Below, one piece after another: positions 1 to 6,612 of a stretch of 64,000 nucleotides of DNA (positions are counted from its first letter, which is position 1; the number at the start of each line of letters is the position of its first letter). Source of the stretch: Dorea sp. AM10-31 (GTDB lineage Bacteria; Bacillota; Clostridia; Lachnospirales; Lachnospiraceae); assembly GCF_003435815.1 (NCBI RefSeq), contig NZ_QTUV01000011.1, positions 3,769-67,768 of the forward strand. The letters are read 5' to 3'. The notes below the pieces were generated by a model. That model searched no databases and was not told the origin of the DNA. It saw only the letters and a list, made by a program, of their open reading frames with translations. The translations under genes and the position numbers were made by a program.

Positions 1-945
1 TATCTGGAGACACTCGCTTCTACAAAATATGTAGTATTTGATAAAACAGGTACAATGACGCAGGGAGTGTTTGAAGTCAGTGGTGTACATCATAATGAGA
101 TGGATGCAGAGAAGCTCCTGGAATATGCAGCGCTGGCAGAGTGCTCATCCTCACATCCGATCAGTAAGAGCTTACAGAAGGCTTATGGAAAGTCGATTGA
201 CCGTAACCGTGTGACAGATATTGAAGAGATTGGTGGAAATGGAGTAACTGCCAAAGTAGATGGAATCTTGGTTGCAGCAGGAAATGTGAAACTTATGAAG
301 AAACTTGGAATCTCCTATATGGATTGCCACAGTGTGGGAACGATTGTCCATATGGCAGTTGACGGTAAATATGCAGGTCATATTCTTATTTCTGACTTGA
401 TCAAACCACATGCAGCACAGGCAATAGCAGAGTTAAAGCGTGCAGGTGTTAAGAAAACGGTTATGCTGACCGGAGATGCTAAAAACGTAGCAGAGCAGGT
501 GGCAGAAGAACTTGGGATCCAGGAAGTACACAGCGAATTACTGCCAGCCGACAAAGTAGCAAAAGTTGAAGAACTGTTGAAACAGAAGACAGAAAAAGAA
601 AAGCTTGCATTTGTCGGCGACGGAATCAATGATGCACCGGTACTTTCCAGAGCAGATATCGGTATTGCAATGGGTGCGCTTGGTTCAGATGCAGCAATTG
701 AAGCGGCAGATATTGTGCTGATGGATGATGATCCGCTGAAAATTTCAAAGGCGATCAAAATTGCAAGAAAATGTATTCGAATTGTTTATCAGAATATTTA
801 TTTCGCACTTGGAATCAAGGGAATTTGTCTGCTTCTCGGAGCAATCGGTGTTGCAAATATGTGGATGGCTATTTTCGCAGACGTAGGAGTTATGGTGATT
901 GCCGTATTAAATGCGATCCGCGCATTGTTTGTGAAAAATATATAA
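1..945 (+). CDS. Heavy-metal P1B-type ATPase, C-terminal part (cut by window start)
   Basis: The reading frame is open from base 1, so this is the C-terminal third of a longer protein. It begins just before the phosphorylation motif DKTGT (bases 40-54). It then shows the SSHP motif of the nucleotide-binding domain (about 150-161), TGD (about 469-477), the hinge GDGINDAP, and two C-terminal membrane segments. This order is diagnostic of P1B ATPases, which export transition metals across the membrane. The metal-selecting CPx motif lies upstream of the window, so the substrate cannot be read. The C-terminus resembles the full-length ATPase at 24517, so the two are paralogues. It is followed by a terminator and then the feo genes, so it is a separate transcription unit ahead of an iron locus. 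Confidence 0.95.
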   Translation, partial: YLETLASTKYVVFDKTGTMTQGVFEVSGVHHNEMDAEKLLEYAALAECSSSHPISKSLQKAYGKSIDRNRVTDIEEIGGNGVTAKVDGILVAAGNVKLMKKLGISYMDCHSVGTIVHMAVDGKYAGHILISDLIKPHAAQAIAELKRAGVKKTVMLTGDAKNVAEQVAEELGIQEVHSELLPADKVAKVEELLKQKTEKEKLAFVGDGINDAPVLSRADIGIAMGALGSDAAIEAADIVLMDDDPLKISKAIKIARKCIRIVYQNIYFALGIKGICLLLGAIGVANMWMAIFADVGVMVIAVLNAIRALFVKNI

Positions 946-989
946 TACTCGCTTCAAATATAAGTATAAAATCGTATAATAAAAAAGAA

Positions 990-1027
990 GTGATAACACA
1001 AATGTTCTTGTGTTATCGCTTTTTTTA
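990..1027 (+). terminator. Rho-independent terminator after the P-type ATPase
   Basis: The 12-nt arms GTGATAACACAA and TTGTGTTATCGC pair around a 6-nt loop and are followed by a run of seven T. It separates the ATPase from the feo genes. Confidence 0.85.
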
Positions 1028-1188
1028 TATTAAAAATGCCATAGTACCAAGAAAAAACTGCGGCGGCAGATTTCTGATTTTGATGTAACATCCGGAAAAT
1101 GTTGAAAATTCTTTGGCTTTTGCATGACTAAGTTATAATGACATTGATAGATGACACGGCTATTGAGAAAATATAATCAATAAAAATA

Positions 1189-1217
1189 TTGACAGAAAAG
1201 ATAAATTAGCATAAACT
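1189..1217 (+). promoter_or_regulatory. Promoter of feoA-feoA-feoB
   Basis: A perfect -35 box TTGACA (1189-1194) is followed after 17 bp by TAAACT (1212-1217). It lies about 55 bp upstream of the first feoA. The rest of the 946-1270 gap holds the upstream terminator and AT-rich sequence, including a lone TATAAT near 1134 without a clear -35. Confidence 0.7.
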
Positions 1218-1219
1218 AA
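1206..1219 (+). promoter_or_regulatory. DtxR/MntR-like operator candidate over the feo -10 box
   Basis: The palindrome TTAG-CATAAA-CTAA overlaps the -10 box. The same half-sites occur over the -10 of the promoter at 4697. The spacing and half-sites resemble DtxR/TroR-type boxes, and a DtxR-family gene lies 3 kb downstream. Binding is inferred. Confidence 0.55.
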
Positions 1220-1230
1220 CTAAAGTAAAA

Positions 1231-1245
1231 TGAAAACGTTTATCA
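1231..1245 (+). promoter_or_regulatory. Fur-box-like 7-1-7 sequence in the feo leader
   Basis: TGAAAAC-G-TTTATCA matches the 7-1-7 Fur consensus half-sites TGATAAT/ATTATCA imperfectly; 5 of 7 positions are self-complementary. A near copy sits at 4740-4754 in the same position relative to its promoter. Confidence 0.45.
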
Positions 1246-1270
1246 TTAATATGTAGAAGGAAGGGGTAAG

Positions 1271-1483
1271 ATGATGCCGTTAGCAATGGTAAAACCAGGT
1301 GAAGAATGTACAATTAAAAAAATTGGTGGAAAAGAAGAGACACGCCGGTTTTTGGAAAACCTTGGATTTGTAGTCGGAGGTATTGTAACGGTCGTGTCGG
1401 AAGTCGGAGGTAATCTGATCATTAATGTGAAAGATTCCAGAGTTGCCCTCGGTAAAGATATGGCAAATAAAATCATGGTATAA
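1271..1483 (+). CDS. feoA: FeoA domain protein (first copy)
   Basis: A 70-aa, single-domain SH3-like FeoA protein, a cytosolic accessory of the FeoB ferrous iron importer. The motif GKEETRRFLENLGF followed by a glycine-rich beta strand (VVGGIVTVVSEVGG) matches the FeoA core. The ATG at 1271 follows GGAAGGGG; a second ATG directly after it could also start. It is the first gene of feoA-feoA-feoB. It is less canonical than the second FeoA (1552), with which it shares the overall fold pattern but few residues. Two FeoA proteins with distinct sequences suggest division of labour, which is inference. Confidence 0.88.
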   Translation: MMPLAMVKPGEECTIKKIGGKEETRRFLENLGFVVGGIVTVVSEVGGNLIINVKDSRVALGKDMANKIMV

Positions 1484-1551
1484 TGCATGAAGCTCGTTCC
1501 GAAGGAACATAAAAAGATAACAATAAAGGTATGAAAGAAGGGATTAAGGGA

Positions 1552-1773
1552 ATGAAAACTCTGAAAGATGTAGCCGTTGGGAAGACTGTCAAAGTTGCAA
1601 AGCTTACTGGTACTGGTCCGGTAAAAAGAAGAATCATGGACATGGGTATTACAAAAGGTGTTGAGATCTTTGTAAGAAAAGTTGCACCGCTTGGTGATCC
1701 GGTCGAGGTAACTGTAAGAGGATATGAACTGTCCTTAAGGAAAGTAGATGCCGAAATGATTGAGGTAGAATAA
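1552..1773 (+). CDS. feoA: FeoA domain protein (second copy)
   Basis: A 73-aa canonical FeoA: MKTLKDVAVGK..., then VKRRIMDMGITKG and VRGYELSLRK, the family signature segments. An in-frame ATG lies at 1531, but its ribosome binding site is poor. The start at 1552 is preceded by GAAGGG and gives the usual family length and N-terminus. It is thought to interact with FeoB at the cytosolic face of the membrane. It lies between the first feoA and feoB in one operon. Confidence 0.92.
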   Translation: MKTLKDVAVGKTVKVAKLTGTGPVKRRIMDMGITKGVEIFVRKVAPLGDPVEVTVRGYELSLRKVDAEMIEVE

Positions 1774-1851
1774 ATTTTTAACCAGTAGTTAGCAGATGCT
1801 AACAAGACAGGCGAAACAAGCAGAAAGCAATAATTAATGAAGGAGAAAAAT

Positions 1852-4035
1852 ATGTCAGTAAAAATTGCGCTTGCAGGTAATCCGAATAGCGGTAAGACAA
1901 CATTATTTAACGCACTGACTGGTTCCAATCAGTTTGTTGGTAACTGGCCGGGAGTTACAGTAGAGAAAAAGGAAGGTAAGTTAAAAGGACATAAAGATGT
2001 TGTAATCATGGACTTGCCGGGTATTTATTCATTATCTCCATATACACTGGAGGAAGTCGTAGCAAGGAACTATCTGATCGGTGAGAGACCGGATGCGATC
2101 ATCAATATTGTAGATGGTACAAATATTGAGAGAAACTTATATCTGTCTACACAGATCATGGAACTGGGAATCCCGGTTGTTATGGCAATCAACATGATGG
2201 ACATTCTTGCTAAGACAGGAGATAAAATCCATCTTGACAAATTAAAAGAAAAACTTGGATGCGATGTAGTTGAGATTTCTGCATTAAAGGGAACAGGAAT
2301 CAAAGCAGCAGCAGAGCAAGCTGTTAAACTTGCTAACCAGAAGAGTGCAGGGGCACCGGTTCACGAATTTTCAACAAAAGCTGAGAGTGTGATCGAGCAG
2401 GTTGAAGGAAAGCTTTCAGGAATCGTATCTGATGATCAGAAGAGATTCTTTGCAATCAAACTTCTGGAGAAGGATGACAAGATTCAGACACAGATGAAAC
2501 AGACAGTTGATGTTTCTTCTGAAATTAAAGAACTGGAAGATGCATTTGATGACGATACAGAAAGTATCATCACAAATGAGAGATATGTATACATTTCTTC
2601 TATTATCGGAGAGTGTGTTACAAAAGCGAAAAAAGGTGAGAAGCTTACAACATCTGATAAAATTGACCGTATCGTTACAAACAGATGGCTTGCGCTTCCA
2701 ATCTTCGCAGTCATCATGTATGCAGTATATTATGTATCTATTTCAACACTTGGTGGAATTTTAACAGACTGGACAAATGATAAACTGTTTGCTGAGTGGA
2801 TCGTTCCGGCAGCACAGAGCTTCTTTGAAGGAATTGGCTGCGCAGACTGGTTAACGGGTCTTATCGTTGACGGTATCATTTCCGGTGTCGGTGCCGTACT
2901 TGGTTTCGTACCGCAGATGTTAGTTCTGTTTTTCTTCCTTGCAATCTTAGAGTCTTGTGGATACATGGCACGTGTTGCATTTATCATGGACAGAATCTTC
3001 CGTAAATTCGGTCTTTCCGGAAAATCTTTCATCCCGATGCTGATCGGTACAGGATGTGGAGTCCCTGGAGTAATGGCTTCTCGTACAATTGAGAACGACA
3101 GAGACCGTAAGATGACAATTATGACAACAACATTTATCCCATGTGGAGCTAAACTTCCGATCATTGCCCTGATCGCAGGTGCGCTGTTCAGAAATGCTTC
3201 ATGGGTTGCACCAAGTGCATATTTTGTAGGAATCGCGGCAATTATCTGTTCAGGTATCATGCTGAAGAAGACAAAAATGTTTGCCGGTGAGCCGGCACCG
3301 TTCGTAATGGAGCTGCCTGCTTATCATATGCCTACAGCAGGAAATGTATTAAGAAGTATGTGGGAGCGTGGATGGTCTTTCATCAAAAAAGCTGGTACGA
3401 TTATCACACTTTCAACTATCGTTGTTTGGTTCTTATTGAACTTCGGATGGACAAACGGACACTTTGGAATGTTGAACTTTGACGGACTTGAGGGAGCAGC
3501 ACTGGAAGCAGCTCAGGCTCAGTGTGTTCTTGCTAAGATCGGAAACTTGATCGCATGGATCTTCGCACCACTTGGATGGGGTAACTGGAAAATGGCAGTC
3601 GCAGCTATCACAGGTCTTGTAGCAAAAGAGAACGTAGTAGGTACATTCGGACAGTTATTCGGATTTGCAGAAGTTGCAGAAGACGGAAAAGAAATCTGGG
3701 GATCACTTGCAAACAGCATGACTCAGATTGCAGCTTATTCCTTCCTCGTATTCAACCTTCTATGTGCACCTTGCTTCGCAGCAATGGGAGCTATTAAGAG
3801 AGAGATGAACAACATTAAATGGTTCTGGTTCGCAATCGGATACCAGTGCATCCTCGCTTATCTTGTATCTCTGTGTATTTATCAGTTCGGTACCCTGGCA
3901 ACAGGCGGTGGATTCGGAATCGGTGTAGTAGTAGCAATCCTGATTGTGATCGGATTCTTATACATGCTCTTCCGTCCATACAAAGAGAGCCAGACTTTAA
4001 ATGTTAATATCAAGACTACAGCAAAAGCAAAATAA
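1852..4035 (+). CDS. feoB: Ferrous iron transport GTPase FeoB
   Basis: A 727-aa inner-membrane Fe(II) importer. The N-terminal G domain shows GNPNSGKT (residues 9-16), DLPG (54-57) and NMMD (114-117), followed by the helical GDI-like spacer. The C-terminal half is a polytopic membrane domain with two Gate-like repeats; GTGCGVPGVMASRT is the conserved Cys-containing pore segment. The ATG at 1852 has AGGAG six bases upstream and gives the standard MSVKIALAGNPN start. An in-frame ATG at 1837 lacks a comparable site. It is the last gene of the feo operon, before a terminator. Confidence 0.97.
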   Translation: MSVKIALAGNPNSGKTTLFNALTGSNQFVGNWPGVTVEKKEGKLKGHKDVVIMDLPGIYSLSPYTLEEVVARNYLIGERPDAIINIVDGTNIERNLYLSTQIMELGIPVVMAINMMDILAKTGDKIHLDKLKEKLGCDVVEISALKGTGIKAAAEQAVKLANQKSAGAPVHEFSTKAESVIEQVEGKLSGIVSDDQKRFFAIKLLEKDDKIQTQMKQTVDVSSEIKELEDAFDDDTESIITNERYVYISSIIGECVTKAKKGEKLTTSDKIDRIVTNRWLALPIFAVIMYAVYYVSISTLGGILTDWTNDKLFAEWIVPAAQSFFEGIGCADWLTGLIVDGIISGVGAVLGFVPQMLVLFFFLAILESCGYMARVAFIMDRIFRKFGLSGKSFIPMLIGTGCGVPGVMASRTIENDRDRKMTIMTTTFIPCGAKLPIIALIAGALFRNASWVAPSAYFVGIAAIICSGIMLKKTKMFAGEPAPFVMELPAYHMPTAGNVLRSMWERGWSFIKKAGTIITLSTIVVWFLLNFGWTNGHFGMLNFDGLEGAALEAAQAQCVLAKIGNLIAWIFAPLGWGNWKMAVAAITGLVAKENVVGTFGQLFGFAEVAEDGKEIWGSLANSMTQIAAYSFLVFNLLCAPCFAAMGAIKREMNNIKWFWFAIGYQCILAYLVSLCIYQFGTLATGGGFGIGVVVAILIVIGFLYMLFRPYKESQTLNVNIKTTAKAK

Positions 4036-4057
4036 GCCATAGGTATACATACGTCTA

Positions 4058-4096
4058 AAAAAAGCAGTTGATTCTAAGTGAGTCAACTGCTTTTTA
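4058..4096 (+). terminator. Terminator between feoB and the DtxR-like gene
   Basis: AGCAGTTGA and TCAACTGCT pair (4063-4071, 4083-4091), with an A-run before and a T-run after. It could therefore terminate transcription from both sides of this convergent gap. Confidence 0.8.
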
Positions 4097-4134
4097 TTAG
4101 TGCGACGGAGAAATGCGTCATGCTTGCATGGCAA

Positions 4135-4182
4135 CATTTGACGAACGCTAATTTAATGAAAAAACTCGTAAAGCGTATTTTG
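4135..4182. repeat. Intergenic repeat, copy A (48 bp)
   Basis: This noncoding stretch in a convergent gap matches 56676-56723 at 36 of 48 positions without gaps. Both contain CGCTAAT, then AAAACTC and AGCGT. Both lie directly downstream of a terminator hairpin. A shorter match (CGCTAATGAA) occurs at 6594-6603. Its function is unknown. Confidence 0.5.
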
Positions 4183-4203
4183 TTCATTGTGATGTACATT
4201 ATT

Positions 4204-4569
4204 TTAACGCTCTGCAATGTATTTTTTAATCGCTTCAAAACTTTGTCCGCTTATTACATGTTCAATACGGCAGGCATCTTCAACAGCAATGTCGGCATCG
4301 ACACCGATGGATGTTAGCCAGCCGGTAAGGAAAGTATGACGTTCATAAATCTTGTTTGCAATCTCCAGACCACTTCCTGTCAGATGGATATGTCCGTTCT
4401 CGTCTACTTTAATGTAATTGTCAGCACGCAGATTCTTCATAGCGACGCTGACGCTTGGCTTTGAGTAGGATAACTCCTGGGCAATGTCGATCGAGCGTAC
4501 ATTACCAAGACGGTTTTGAAGAACGAGGATCGTTTCCAGATAGTCTTCGGCAGATTCCCTTATAACCAA
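4204..4569 (-). CDS. DtxR/MntR-family metal-dependent repressor, short form
   Basis: A 121-aa protein with the DtxR winged helix (residues about 5-65) and a metal-binding dimerisation helix region. It has no C-terminal SH3-like domain, as in MntR. Likely ligands are mixed: D9 and E12 match MntR positions D8 and E11, while the motif DACRIEH (C100, E103, H104) matches DtxR C102/E105/H106. Metal selectivity (Fe or Mn) therefore cannot be assigned. The start is a TTG with AGAGGTGAT seven bases upstream. It probably binds the TTAG-N6-CTAA boxes at 1206 and 4713, an inference from location. Confidence 0.88.
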   Translation of the reverse strand: MVIRESAEDYLETILVLQNRLGNVRSIDIAQELSYSKPSVSVAMKNLRADNYIKVDENGHIHLTGSGLEIANKIYERHTFLTGWLTSIGVDADIAVEDACRIEHVISGQSFEAIKKYIAER

Positions 4570-4696
4570 TACAGATCACCTCTTTTCATATGAAATCTTT
4601 TGTTTCCAACATTTAAATTCATTATAGCACAGAAATAAAGTGTCAGCAACGAAACAATAATTATCAGAAAATGATAAAAAATATTTAATAATGGTA

Positions 4697-4725
4697 TTGA
4701 CAGACAATGATGGTTAGCATATACT
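4697..4725 (+). promoter_or_regulatory. Promoter of the Cys-rich / Fur-like / HMA operon
   Basis: TTGACA (4697-4702), a 17-bp spacer and TATACT (4720-4725) form a near-consensus sigma-A promoter about 45 bp before the 45-aa gene at 4771. The gap 4570-4770 also carries the upstream region of the divergent DtxR-like gene. Confidence 0.8.
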
Positions 4726-4728
4726 AAC
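4713..4728 (+). promoter_or_regulatory. DtxR/MntR-like operator candidate, perfect palindrome
   Basis: GTTAG-CATATA-CTAAC is a perfect inverted repeat covering the -10 box, so bound repressor would block RNA polymerase. It matches the feo operator at 1206-1219. Confidence 0.6.
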
Positions 4729-4739
4729 TATTATAAAAA

Positions 4740-4754
4740 TGAAAATACTTATCA
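4740..4754 (+). promoter_or_regulatory. Fur-box-like 7-1-7 sequence
   Basis: TGAAAAT-A-CTTATCA lies between the predicted transcription start and the ribosome binding site. It matches the sequence at 1231-1245 in composition and relative position. Confidence 0.45.
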
Positions 4755-4770
4755 TTTAGGAGGCGATCAT

Positions 4771-4908
4771 ATGGCAACTTTTATTGTCGGAGCAGTAGTA
4801 CTTGCAGTTGTTGGACTGATTATCAGAAGTATGGTTAAAGATAAAAAGAACGGAAAATCATTACAGTGTGGATGTGATTGTAAACATTGTAATGGACATT
4901 GTCACTAA
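4771..4908 (+). CDS. FeoB-associated Cys-rich membrane microprotein
   Basis: A 45-aa protein with one N-terminal membrane segment (about residues 4-18), the IRSM boundary motif, a short basic linker and a Cys/His-rich tail (C33, C35, C37, H39, C40, H43, C44, H45). This is the layout of the FeoB-associated Cys-rich family, found next to feo genes and thought to sit in the cytoplasmic membrane. AGGAGG lies seven bases before the ATG. It is first in an operon with the Fur-like gene and the HMA fusion. Its N-terminus resembles that of the protein at 5432. The dense thiols suggest transition-metal binding, which is inference. Confidence 0.85.
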   Translation: MATFIVGAVVLAVVGLIIRSMVKDKKNGKSLQCGCDCKHCNGHCH

Positions 4909-4926
4909 TCGGGGAGGAAGGTACCT

Positions 4927-5370
4927 ATGGCATACGAAAATTCCAATCAGAATTATCAGAGAACGAAGATGCAGAAAGATATGATCATCAAGCGGCTGAG
5001 AGAGGAAGGGTGCAGAATCACCAAACAGAGACGGATGCTTCTGGATGTGATTCTGGAAGAAGAGTGTTCCTGCTGCAAAGAGATTTATTATCGGGCATCC
5101 AAGGTAGACCCGGGTATTGGAACGGCTACGGTTTATCGTATGGTAAATAAGCTGGAAGAGATTGGAGCTATCAGCAGGAAGAACATGTATAAGATCTCAT
5201 GCAGTGCAGAGTGTGACCGTGAAGATGCATGTACGGTGGAATTTGATGATAATACAGTAAAGCATTTTTCAGCAAAGACATGGAATCGCGTGATTCTGGC
5301 AGGCTTGAAAGCATATGGCTATGTGAATGATCAGAAAATCCGCAGTGTAGAGATGCAGTCTTGCATGTAA
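4927..5370 (+). CDS. Atypical Fur-family regulator
   Basis: A 147-aa protein. Residues about 15-85 form a Fur-type winged helix: RLREEGCRITKQRRMLLDVI, then GIGTATVYRMVNKLEEIGAI, the recognition-helix region. The C-terminal half departs from canonical Fur/Zur/PerR: the HHH/HxH metal motif and the paired CxxC zinc sites are absent. Instead there are scattered cysteines (SCSAECDREDAC, a CSCC near residue 51, and C146). The start has GGGGAGGAAGG upstream. It lies between two Cys-rich membrane proteins, behind a promoter that itself carries a Fur-box-like sequence, so autoregulation is plausible. The signal it senses is unclear. Confidence 0.82.
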   Translation: MAYENSNQNYQRTKMQKDMIIKRLREEGCRITKQRRMLLDVILEEECSCCKEIYYRASKVDPGIGTATVYRMVNKLEEIGAISRKNMYKISCSAECDREDACTVEFDDNTVKHFSAKTWNRVILAGLKAYGYVNDQKIRSVEMQSCM

Positions 5371-5431
5371 GAGTCATAGCAGATTCAGAAGAGACAGTAA
5401 TATAGAAAAAAAACAATGGGAAGGAATTGCA

Positions 5432-5797
5432 ATGGCAACAATCGTAATTTGTCTGATTCTGGTTGTAATTTGTATAGTCGGAATCAGAAGTATGATAAAT
5501 CGAACAGCACACGGCTGTTGCGGCGGTGGCGGAGATAATGTGAAGAAGGTTAAGGTTGAAGATAAGAATGTGTCACATTATCCGTACACATGCACAGTCG
5601 GAGTCAGTGGAATGACCTGTTCCAATTGCAAAAAGAGAGTTGAGAATGCATTTAACGAAAAAGAAGGTGTTTATGCAGTCGTAAATCTTGCGAAAGCGCA
5701 GGCAGTTATACATATGAAGGAAAAAATGCCGGAAGATGAGATTATGAGCACGATTTGGCAGAGCGGTTATGAACCGGACGGATTAAAATTTTCCTAA
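5432..5797 (+). CDS. Membrane-anchored Cys-rich / HMA domain fusion
   Basis: A 121-aa protein. Residues 3-17 form a membrane segment followed by GIRSM, then a CCGGGG Cys/Gly cluster (about 29-34). This N-terminus parallels the 45-aa microprotein at 4771. Residues about 50-118 form a heavy-metal-associated domain with GMTCSNC (C63 and C66), the soft-metal site of CopZ-like chaperones. It appears to be a FeoB-associated Cys-rich module fused to a metallochaperone domain held at the membrane. It is last in the operon 4771-5797. Copper or another thiophilic metal is the likely ligand; the partner is unknown. Confidence 0.82.
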   Translation: MATIVICLILVVICIVGIRSMINRTAHGCCGGGGDNVKKVKVEDKNVSHYPYTCTVGVSGMTCSNCKKRVENAFNEKEGVYAVVNLAKAQAVIHMKEKMPEDEIMSTIWQSGYEPDGLKFS

Positions 5798-5803
5798 AAG
5801 AAA

Positions 5804-5832
5804 ATGACATTTCTATCTTGACGCTTTATAAT
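5804..5832 (+). promoter_or_regulatory. Promoter of the DUF3841-like gene
   Basis: ATGACA (5804-5809), a 17-bp spacer and TATAAT (5827-5832), about 57 bp before the start codon at 5889. Confidence 0.6.
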
Positions 5833-5888
5833 AAAACCAGAGGAAAGAGCGGATAAAGTGATCTGCAGACGGATAAGGAGGAAATGTC

Positions 5889-6500
5889 ATGGGGAAGATG
5901 ATAAGACTGTATACCAGACAGAACGATAAAACACTCAGGCAACTTGAGCGGGATGGAAGAATTATCAACCACCGCGCATATGTAGAGATGCATTTTGGAG
6001 ATATTGCTCCACTCTTTATGGAAAGTTATGACTGGTTTACAAAAGAAGCAGCGAAGATGCTTCCAAAGCCGGAAGATGTGCATGCACCGATCTGGTGTTC
6101 CATCAGCAAAGATAACTGTTTAAAACCGATTCCGGGAACCGTCGTGTATGTACTGGAAGTACCGGAAGATAAGGTTATTTATTTTGACGATGTGAAATGG
6201 GATTATGTACTGAATCGGATATACCTGCCGAATAATGATGAAGATGCGGCGGCCTATAAGAAGCATCTGAAAGAGATCGGAGTAAGCAACAGTTTTGAAT
6301 TCTTTGAAGGACGTTATAAAGGAATGTATCCGGAAGAAGTTGCAAAGATTCGGGAGAGCTGGAAGAGAGCATTCCGGATTGATAAATGGACGATCTTCAA
6401 TGTCTGTGGCAATATCTGGGAAATCAGAAAAGAGTGGGTGCGTAAAATCGTTCATCCGGGAGAGGAGATTCCGGCTGATACAGATCTGATTGAAGGATAA
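5889..6500 (+). CDS. DUF3841-like protein
   Basis: A 203-aa soluble protein that starts MIRLYTRQ-like after MGK and is rich in aromatic residues (SYDWFTKEAAKM, APIWCS, FDDVKWDYVLN). The layout and length resemble the DUF3841 family, whose function is not established. I identify it by general pattern, not by a catalytic motif. There is no signal peptide or membrane segment. AAGGAGG precedes the ATG. It is a single-gene unit with its own promoter and a strong terminator at 6531. Confidence 0.6.
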   Translation: MGKMIRLYTRQNDKTLRQLERDGRIINHRAYVEMHFGDIAPLFMESYDWFTKEAAKMLPKPEDVHAPIWCSISKDNCLKPIPGTVVYVLEVPEDKVIYFDDVKWDYVLNRIYLPNNDEDAAAYKKHLKEIGVSNSFEFFEGRYKGMYPEEVAKIRESWKRAFRIDKWTIFNVCGNIWEIRKEWVRKIVHPGEEIPADTDLIEG

Positions 6501-6530
6501 AGGTATAAAGACAATATACGTCATCACCAT

Positions 6531-6568
6531 AAAAAGAAGACTTCTGAAGTACAGAGGTCTTCTTTTTA
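6531..6568. terminator. Bidirectional terminator
   Basis: AAAAAGAAGACTTCTG pairs with CAGAGGTCTTCTTTTT around a 5-nt loop. The flanking A and T runs let it serve both this gene and the convergent acyltransferase. Confidence 0.85.
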
Positions 6569-6612
6569 TATGAGTGCGCCAGGCGGCGTACGTCGCTAAT
6601 GAAGGAAAGTCT

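Noticed and set aside
771..1088. Open frame on the plus strand overlapping the end of the P-type ATPase
   Set aside because: It is a shadow of the ATPase frame and runs through the terminator hairpin.
4570..4696. Small plus-strand genes in the gap upstream of the Cys-rich operon
   Set aside because: No start with a ribosome binding site and no open frame of useful length; the sequence is the control region of the divergent genes.
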